DNA of 39,164 bases. Source: Hyphomicrobium sp. Lineage in GTDB: Bacteria; Pseudomonadota; Alphaproteobacteria; Rhizobiales; Hyphomicrobiaceae. Location: contig PEQZ01000012.1 in NCBI GenBank assembly GCA_002928395.1, positions 1 through 39,164 of the forward strand. Direction: 5' to 3'. Positions within the stretch are counted from its first letter, which is position 1. Every line of letters starts with the position of its first letter. Under the pieces are notes generated by a model. It ran no database searches. It was given only the letters and a program-made list of their open reading frames with translations, and had not been told where the DNA came from. The translations under genes were made by a program, and so were the position numbers. Below, one piece after another: positions 34,365-39,164 of the stretch.

Positions 34365-34747
34365 CACGTCATCCCAGGGAAAGGGGCTCGCGCGTCTCCC
34401 GCTGCACCTCCCTGTGTCTCGGCGGGGGCCGCGGCCGGTCCACCCGCGAACGTCGCGTTCAACAGCCGCGCCACGATATCGACGAACCCGGCTGCACCCT
34501 GGTCTGCCTGCATCGCTGCGACCGCTGCGTCGGTCATGTCGTATCCCGCCCCCCTCAATCCCGCCGCGATGATCCGGACGCAGTCGCGCGCCGAGATCCG
34601 CCCCTTCTCGAACCGGCTGGCGAGTGCCAGCATGTCCTCATCGCCGAACGCCGCCTCCAGTTCGGCCAGCGCGCCCAGCGTCAAGCACAGCCGATAGGGC
34701 TTGCCGTCCAGCCGTGCCTCGATCTCACCGCGATACCTGTTCGCCAT
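34364..34747 (-). CDS. GTA tail tube assembly protein (gp10-like, Phage_TAC type)
   Basis: A 127-residue protein of the GTA gp10 / Phage_TAC_11 family. It begins MANRYRGEIEARLDGKPYRL, and the helical core LTLGALAELEAAFGDEDML is the family signature. The C-terminal quarter is Ala/Pro/Gly-rich and disordered. In tailed phages such chaperones coat the tape measure protein before tube polymerisation. Its stop overlaps the start of the small chaperone gene (TGATG at 34362-34366), an arrangement comparable with the paired G/GT chaperones of siphophages. The start at 34747 is the first ATG consistent with the family. Confidence 0.87.
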   Translation of the reverse strand: MANRYRGEIEARLDGKPYRLCLTLGALAELEAAFGDEDMLALASRFEKGRISARDCVRIIAAGLRGAGYDMTDAAVAAMQADQGAAGFVDIVARLLNATFAGGPAAAPAETQGGAAGDARAPFPGMT

Positions 34748-34833
34748 CGCGTCTACTCCCTGGCTTGATCCCAACCCACCTCGCGACAACGTCGCTTCCG
34801 GCCAACTCCGTGGAGTGGCTGCGGATGCGAGCA

Positions 34834-35247
34834 TCAGAGGCTCGTGAACGTCAGTGCCCCCGCACTCTCGAGTGCGATTTCGAAACTCACTTCGCCATCG
34901 TGCCGGCCCGATATCTCGAGCGAACCGATATGGAACGGCCCCACGACCGTGCCGAAGTCGGGCACGACGATCTGCCAGTTGCGGATCGTGCCGTTGAACA
35001 CGTAGGACCGCACGGTGGCATCGGATTCCGCATCCTTGAAGATGCCGGCACCGGTTACCCGCGCGCTCTTGACGCCGGCCCCTTCGAGCAACTCGCGCCA
35101 TTGACCCGCGCTCTCCTGGTGCGTCACGTCCACACTCTCCGCGTTGAACGCGATCGACCGCGACCGCAGCCCCGCCACCGTCGTGAACACGCCCCCACCG
35201 GTGCTGTCGACCTTCAGGAGAAGGTCCTTACCCTTTTGTGCTGCCAT
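34834..35247 (-). CDS. GTA major tail tube protein (gp9-like)
   Basis: A 137-residue phage major tail protein (TP901-1 type). It begins MAAQKGKDLLLKVDSTGGGV, typical of the GTA tube protein, and includes the conserved segments FTTVAGLRSRSIAFNAESVD and WRELLEGAGVKSARVTGAGI. It forms hexameric rings of the flexible tail. ATG 35247 is chosen; codons upstream to 35283 belong to the leader. It stands 86 bases before the gp10-like gene and 123 bases after the tail terminator gene. Confidence 0.92.
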   Translation of the reverse strand: MAAQKGKDLLLKVDSTGGGVFTTVAGLRSRSIAFNAESVDVTHQESAGQWRELLEGAGVKSARVTGAGIFKDAESDATVRSYVFNGTIRNWQIVVPDFGTVVGPFHIGSLEISGRHDGEVSFEIALESAGALTFTSL

Positions 35248-35370
35248 GAACTCTCTCGCCTGCTGTTGCCCGATGTGTTGCAATGACCAATGGACCGGAC
35301 GTGCGTCCGCACTCGCCGCCGCCTATCGCGACGCCACCGCGGGACGACACGCCCGGCCTGTCCGGAAGTT

Positions 35371-35781
35371 TCAGTTGATCGGCTCTGTCACCGCCCGATA
35401 GCGAACGATGCCGTGATAGGTCTCGCCGTCCGGATCGCGCCGCGTATCCGAGAACTCGTGCCGGAGATTGACCAGACGGTGCCCGGTCAGCGTGAGTGCC
35501 GCGTCATGCAGCACGGCGCGGACAGCTTCGAGGATCGTGCGCGCTTCCTTTCGCCCGGCAGCCCGCGACCACACGTGCAGAGTGACCAGGTGCTCGGCGC
35601 CGTCCTCGGTCGCCGTGCTCCAATCGCGTTCCGTACTCTGCCCGAAGCTCACATAAGGAAAGTCGGTGCGTTGCGGAACATCGTCGTAGATCTTGGCCGA
35701 ACCAAGCAGCGCGACCAAAGCTGCGTCCTTGCTCAACGCCGAGAAAACCGCGCGCTGCAGGGCCAAGCCGGCACTCGCCAT
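35371..35781 (-). CDS. GTA tail terminator (gp8-like, DUF3168)
   Basis: A 136-residue DUF3168-family protein. It begins MASAGLALQRAVFSALSKDA, with the family motifs IYDDVPQRTDFPYVSFGQS and LHVWSRAAGRKEARTILEAV and the ending EFSDTRRDPDGETYHGIVRY. It caps the tail tube so that it can join the head. ATG 35781 has GGAGTG seven bases upstream. RcGTA gp8 is the counterpart. It follows a 71-residue unidentified frame. Confidence 0.92.
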   Translation of the reverse strand: MASAGLALQRAVFSALSKDAALVALLGSAKIYDDVPQRTDFPYVSFGQSTERDWSTATEDGAEHLVTLHVWSRAAGRKEARTILEAVRAVLHDAALTLTGHRLVNLRHEFSDTRRDPDGETYHGIVRYRAVTEPIN

Positions 35782-35803
35782 GAGATCCACTCCTGGTTTG
35801 CTT

Positions 35804-36019
35804 TCAACGGATAAAGACGACGGCGCGGGGGGCGGCAGGCTCGGCAATCGACTCGTCCTCGGCTGGTCGCGATCCCAGATCCAGAGCCCGAATGCGCCCA
35901 CGGTTCCCCCTAAGGGCACGTTGCGTCGCGAAGCTTTCGGCGATCCGCGCCCTGAGCCGATCGGCAACCCGCCGGCCCTCGCCACTGCCTGATCCGGAGA
36001 TCCCGACCCGAACTGTCAT
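35804..36019 (-). CDS. Small ORF between head-tail adaptor and tail terminator
   Basis: A 71-residue frame (MTVRVGISGSGSGEGRR...) whose ATG overlaps the stop of the adaptor gene (ATGA at 36016-36019) and which ends 23 bases before the next start. The product is rich in Arg, Ala and Gly with no recognisable domain. In many phages an HK97 gp10-like protein occupies this place; this frame is only half that size and may be a remnant. The tight coupling supports a real gene; the composition does not exclude chance. Confidence 0.4.
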   Translation of the reverse strand: MTVRVGISGSGSGEGRRVADRLRARIAESFATQRALRGNRGRIRALDLGSRPAEDESIAEPAAPRAVVFIR

Positions 36020-36348
36020 AGGTCACGTTCCTCAGCTGAAATTTCGGTCCACCGCTTCCGTTCGCCCACGTCGATCACCGACCGGATCTCGAACATGCGG
36101 CCCTCCCAGACGATACGCATGTCCAGCCGCACTGCTGGTCCACCCGCGCGCATCCGGATCAGGTGCGTCACCCGTCCCGAGAGCTGGTCGGCATCGACAC
36201 GCTCGGCGCCGCCTGCTGGCTCGATCGCCGCCCACACTTCGTCGAGCAACGACCACGTCTCACGCGCGCCGCCGCCATCGTCCGGCACCCGCACGCGTGC
36301 CTCGATGCGCACGCGGTGGCGCAGATCCCCGATCCGCACTTCAGTCAC
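36016..36348 (-). CDS. GTA head-tail adaptor (gp7-like)
   Basis: A 110-residue head-tail adaptor of the SPP1 gp16 / phage head closure type. It reads VTEVRIGDLRHRVRIEARVR and continues with the family features ETWSLLDEVWAAIEPAGG and DMRIVWEGRMFEIRSVIDVGER. It starts with GTG at 36348, overlapping the stop of the connector gene (GTGA), so the much longer open frame upstream is a shadow of that gene. It seals the connector and links head to tail. Confidence 0.9.
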   Translation of the reverse strand: MTEVRIGDLRHRVRIEARVRVPDDGGGARETWSLLDEVWAAIEPAGGAERVDADQLSGRVTHLIRMRAGGPAVRLDMRIVWEGRMFEIRSVIDVGERKRWTEISAEERDL

Positions 36349-36920
36349 AGTCGCTTCCTCCGGTAGGGCATCAGCAGCTCTGAAACGCCGAGTGGAACAA
36401 CCGTCGCCTCGGAGCCGATCTCGATCGTGCTGCGATGCTCGTACCAATGCGCCGTCAGCATGAGCAGCGCCTGGCGGATCGGTTGCGGCACATCGGCCGC
36501 CGCCGCTCCAAATCCAGCCGTGAAATCGATTGCGATGCCGTGCGTCGCGCGCCCCGGCGCCGGCCAACTCCCCACCTGCCGCACAACGCGCGGCTCCGCA
36601 CTCGCGGCATCCACCGCATACTCCGACGCGGACACCACAGTCGGCGGTCCATCCGCCCTGTGCACACGGATCTCATCGACCGCGATCAACGGCCTGAGCG
36701 GCAAACTCACCGCTGCGCTGGCTGGCCAACGGTCGCGGAGATATGTCCATCCCTGAGCGATCAGCGCGATCCCGAGCGCGGTCTCGATATGCAACCGCGA
36801 CGTCAGGATGAGGGAGGATACGAGGACATCCTCCGCACTGTGATCAATCCTTAGATGAGCCTTCGCCTCGGCTACCGTCACCGGTTCCAAGGCTGGCCCG
36901 CTCGTCATGACGAGGGCCAT
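36345..36920 (-). CDS. GTA head-tail connector (gp6-like, phiE125 gp8 family)
   Basis: A 191-residue connector protein. It begins MALVMTSGPALEPVTVAEAK and has the characteristic segments KAHLRIDHSAEDVLVSSLIL and AVDAASAEPRVVRQVGSWP; the C-terminal helix includes IRQALLMLTAHWYEHRSTIE. It attaches below the portal vertex and connects to the adaptor. ATG 36920 is chosen because the frame upstream of it lies in a hairpin-rich non-coding interval. It overlaps the adaptor gene by four bases. Confidence 0.9.
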   Translation of the reverse strand: MALVMTSGPALEPVTVAEAKAHLRIDHSAEDVLVSSLILTSRLHIETALGIALIAQGWTYLRDRWPASAAVSLPLRPLIAVDEIRVHRADGPPTVVSASEYAVDAASAEPRVVRQVGSWPAPGRATHGIAIDFTAGFGAAAADVPQPIRQALLMLTAHWYEHRSTIEIGSEATVVPLGVSELLMPYRRKRL

Positions 36921-37120
36921 CGGTTGTCCTTCTGATCTCGGGGTTGGAGAACGTGAGCGGGGCTCGGGAACACGGGTTCCAGAGCCCCGCTCCATCCACG
37001 CGCGAGGGGAGGAGCACCGCACGGGATTTCCACCTTCCCCTCCCCGTGCCTGCGGGCTGAGGGTTGGGTTGAGGGGTCAAGGGCGTTCAGGGGCCGGCAC
37101 GTCGAGCAGCAGCCCCGTCG
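36921..37120 (-). other. Gene-free spacer between capsid and connector genes, with strong hairpin
   Basis: A 200-base interval with no convincing gene, unlike the overlapping junctions elsewhere in the cluster. It holds a long hairpin (36955-36992: GAGCGGGGCTC pairing with GAGCCCCGCTC, inner GGAAC/GTTCC) without a T-tract. It also has a G/C-rich part at about 37037-37078 (CCTTCCCCTCCCC...GAGGGTTGGGTTGAGGGG) that resembles a degraded copy of the palindromic element found inside phnJ. Confidence 0.65.
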
Positions 37121-38356
37121 TTAGACCTGGAACTTCATCAGCTTGATCGCGTCGAAGTCCTGCACCCCGCCGCCGACGCGCTTGGTCGTGTAGAACAGCA
37201 CATAGGGCTTCGACGAGTAGGGGTCGCGCAACACGCGTATACCGACGCGGTCGACGATCAGATAGCCGCGATTGAAGTCGCCGAAGGCCAGAGACAGCGA
37301 GCCCGGCGCGATGTTCGGCATGTCCTCGCTCTCGGCCACCTGATATCCGAGCAACGTCGGCGCATCGCCCGGCTTGGTGGCCGGCTGCCACAGGTAGTTG
37401 CCGTCGCCGTCCTTCATCTTTCGCAGGACCGACTGCGTTGCCCGGTTCATGACAAAGCTCGCATTCGCCCGGTAGCCTGCCTTCACCGCGTACACGAGGT
37501 CGATCAGTCTGTCGCCAGGATCGGCCGCAGGGAAAGCGCCCGCCGCCCCTGAAGCGACGAAGCCGATGTTGCCCCATGTCCAACTGGCGTTGGCGACCGT
37601 CGGGTAGGTCAAGAAGCCCGTTGGCTTGTTCACGCCGTCGCCGGTGACGAAAGCCTTGCCCTCCTGCTCGGCGAACGCCACCCTCACCTCACCCGCCAGC
37701 CACTCGTCGATGTTGACGGCGCTGTCGTCGAGCAGGCTCGAAGTCGCCGCCGGCATGGCATAAAGTTCCATGGTCGGGAATGACAATTCCGCCAGTGTCG
37801 GGGTCGCGGTCTGCGCCCGCGCCGCCGTCTCGCCGACCCAGCCGGTCTCGAAACCCGTGATAGCAAACGGCTTCTTGTAGACCGAGCCCGATACCTGCCT
37901 CACGCCTGCGATGGCCCGGATCGGCGAGTAGTCGCGCAGCGCACTGTTGACCATGCGCTCGGTCTCGTCCGGCACCAGATAGCCGCCGTCGGGTTCAGAG
38001 CCAACGGACAGCGCCTTGCCTTCGAGGCTGCGGAGGCTCGCGGTCTCGCCCTTGCGCACGTAGCCATCGAAGGCCGTCTTGTGCGCGAGCCCCGCGCCGG
38101 CTCGCACCGCACCATGCCCGCCGATCGGCAGCCGCGCGCCCTTCACCGACAGTTCGTCGAGCGCGCGGTCGATCCGGGCGAGCTTCTCACTCGTCACCGG
38201 ATCGGCGGTCGCCCGCCGTTCGATCTCGGCAAGGCGGCGGTCGTTGGTCTCCTTGAATGCCTCGAAGGCGTGCATGAACTCGCCGAAGGCTGCGGCCACT
38301 TCGGGCCCGTCCTGGCTGTCGCGTGATTTGGTCTCGAAATCCTGTTTGTCGATCAT
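37121..38356 (-). CDS. GTA major capsid protein (HK97 fold, gp5-like)
   Basis: A 411-residue HK97-type major capsid protein. The N-terminal ~100 residues (delta domain, coiled helix FGEFMHAFEAFKETNDRRLA) act as scaffold and are removed by the prohead protease. The HK97 body starts near SEPDGGYLVPDETERMVNSA and ends YVLFYTTKRVGGGVQDFDAIKL, a typical end for this family. ATG 38356 has AGGA eight bases upstream and overlaps the protease stop (ATGA). It is preferred over the longer open frame that continues through the protease gene. Confidence 0.95.
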   Translation of the reverse strand: MIDKQDFETKSRDSQDGPEVAAAFGEFMHAFEAFKETNDRRLAEIERRATADPVTSEKLARIDRALDELSVKGARLPIGGHGAVRAGAGLAHKTAFDGYVRKGETASLRSLEGKALSVGSEPDGGYLVPDETERMVNSALRDYSPIRAIAGVRQVSGSVYKKPFAITGFETGWVGETAARAQTATPTLAELSFPTMELYAMPAATSSLLDDSAVNIDEWLAGEVRVAFAEQEGKAFVTGDGVNKPTGFLTYPTVANASWTWGNIGFVASGAAGAFPAADPGDRLIDLVYAVKAGYRANASFVMNRATQSVLRKMKDGDGNYLWQPATKPGDAPTLLGYQVAESEDMPNIAPGSLSLAFGDFNRGYLIVDRVGIRVLRDPYSSKPYVLFYTTKRVGGGVQDFDAIKLMKFQV

Positions 38357-39120
38357 TGTTCGTATCCTTGATGAGATGTGATGTCGGTTCGGGCCTGCAT
38401 GAACCGAGCGGCGCGACGGATCGCGTCCACGAGATCCACGCTGCCCCTGTGGCCTCCGCCCGCATCCCGCAGAGCCTGAAGACCCTTGAGGCCCGAGCGG
38501 AGCACCGCTCTGGCCTCGCCGCGCGTCAGCCCAGCGTCCCGCGTGAGCCAGCGTTCGAATTCGCGTTCCGTCGGAGTTCCACTCTGAAAGGGGTTGGCCT
38601 TCCGGCTTCGGATGCGCGCCTCGGGCAGCATCGGGAACGTCACGACGGAAATCTCCCAGAGATCCACCTTCTCCAGCCGGCGGACTCCGGTGCGCGCGTC
38701 CCGGCGGCCCTTCTCGGCCTTGAAGCCGATCGACAGCCCGTCGATGGCGCCGGCCCGCATCAGCGACAGCACTTCGCGCGCGCGACCCACCTCCGTCATC
38801 AGCCGGCCCTTGGCGTAAAGCCCGCGACTGTCCTCGCGCAGATCCTCCCACACCCCGATCGGCTGGCCGGGATCGTGCTGGAACAGTAGCCGCACGCCAT
38901 CCACGCCACGCCTCGACAGCGTGTCCCGAAAGGCCCCGGCCGCGATCACGTCGCGCCCCAGATCCTCGCGCCCGAATACGCTCGCATATCCTTCGAAGCG
39001 GCCATCGTCCGCCACCGACTTGAGATCGAGCGCGGTGAACTGCGCCTCCTCGGCCAGCAGCCTCGCCGCCTGGCCGAGCGCGCACGCCAAGCTCCGGCCC
39101 CGCGTTCCCGCGTCCGTCAT
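38353..39120 (-). CDS. GTA prohead protease (HK97 family, gp4-like)
   Basis: A 255-residue HK97-type prohead protease. Family motifs are FEGYASVFGREDLGRDVIA, the catalytic histidine in LLFQHDPGQPIGVWEDL, and the segment AIDGLSIGFKAEKG followed by DLWEISVVTFPMLPEARI, with the catalytic serine in LSIGF. It matures the capsid by cutting the delta domain of the capsid protein encoded next. ATG 39120 has AGAGGTG upstream. RcGTA gp4 is the counterpart. Confidence 0.94.
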   Translation of the reverse strand: MTDAGTRGRSLACALGQAARLLAEEAQFTALDLKSVADDGRFEGYASVFGREDLGRDVIAAGAFRDTLSRRGVDGVRLLFQHDPGQPIGVWEDLREDSRGLYAKGRLMTEVGRAREVLSLMRAGAIDGLSIGFKAEKGRRDARTGVRRLEKVDLWEISVVTFPMLPEARIRSRKANPFQSGTPTEREFERWLTRDAGLTRGEARAVLRSGLKGLQALRDAGGGHRGSVDLVDAIRRAARFMQARTDITSHQGYEQ

Positions 39121-39164
39121 TCGATCACCTCTGTTCTGTATTTCGACGAGTGCCTGATCGTTCG
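39117..39164 (-). CDS. End of a further GTA-cluster ORF (mostly outside window)
   Basis: The last 15 codons of a minus-strand frame read TIRHSSKYRTEVIE and stop at TGA, which overlaps the protease start (ATGA). This is the junction style seen throughout the cluster, and GTA clusters often carry a small gene between portal and protease. With only 48 bases visible the identity cannot be given. Confidence 0.35.
   Translation of the reverse strand, partial: RTIRHSSKYRTEVIE

Noticed and set aside
37121-39085. Single 654-residue protease-capsid fusion
   Set aside because: The upstream half of that frame is out of frame with the prohead protease, which is encoded separately at 38353-39120; the capsid has its own start and ribosome-binding site at 38356.
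26256-39164. Interpretation as a complete, active prophage
   Set aside because: Gene order, short tape measure and the gp15-type protein match an RcGTA-like agent, and no integrase, repressor or attachment sites are seen in the window. Terminase and portal lie outside, so a related prophage cannot be fully excluded.

Overview
The window looks like the chromosome of a GC-rich alphaproteobacterium, most likely of the order Hyphomicrobiales (Rhizobiales). The reasons are the ccmI-ccmE-ccmF-ccmH / degP / two-component pair / glnE block, which as I remember it is a rhizobial gene order; a FeuP/FeuQ-like pair with a small secreted protein beside it; a C-P lyase operon; and a Rhodobacter-capsulatus-type gene transfer agent (GTA) structural cluster. 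The species cannot be named from sequence alone.

Layout, left to right. (1) 1-5581, plus strand: the 3' part of a phosphonate C-P lyase operon, phnI (partial)-phnJ-GNAT acetyltransferase-phnK-phnL-phnM-phnN. Most junctions overlap, so translation is probably coupled. phnJ carries an in-frame palindromic mosaic element in its N-terminal coding region. (2) 5714-9653, plus strand: aminopeptidase N (pepN), then a membrane-associated histidine-kinase-like protein whose ATPase domain is degenerate. (3) 9671-16493, minus strand: a stress/nitrogen block of degP-like protease (frameshifted near its N terminus), OmpR-type regulator, sensor kinase and glnE. A secreted trypsin-like protease with a C-terminal peptidoglycan-binding domain diverges from degP at 16627-17826. 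(4) 17843-22357, minus strand: cytochrome c maturation genes ccmI, ccmE, ccmF and ccmH. (5) 22596-26012, minus strand: a 17-kDa-antigen-type lipoprotein with a good terminator, a FeuP/FeuQ-like pair (the kinase is frameshifted in its G1 box), and a small secreted FeuN-like protein. (6) 26256 to the right edge, minus strand: a GTA structural cluster read right to left. It runs prohead protease, major capsid, connector, head-tail adaptor, small ORF, tail terminator, tail tube, two tail chaperones, short tape measure, three distal tail/hub proteins with an NlpC/P60 peptidase, and the ~1320-residue host-interaction protein. It ends in an unusual lysis gene that joins a CHAP-like peptidase, a GH108 lysozyme and a holin-like membrane domain in one reading frame. 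Terminase and portal genes would lie beyond the right edge.

The most noteworthy non-gene structure is a family of three ~170-bp two-hairpin elements (20396-20564, 23364-23534, 26080-26257). All have the same orientation, and each sits directly behind a minus-strand stop codon; two overlap that stop. Two apparent one-base deletions, in degP and in the feuQ-like kinase, are of the same type and may be sequencing or assembly errors rather than biology.
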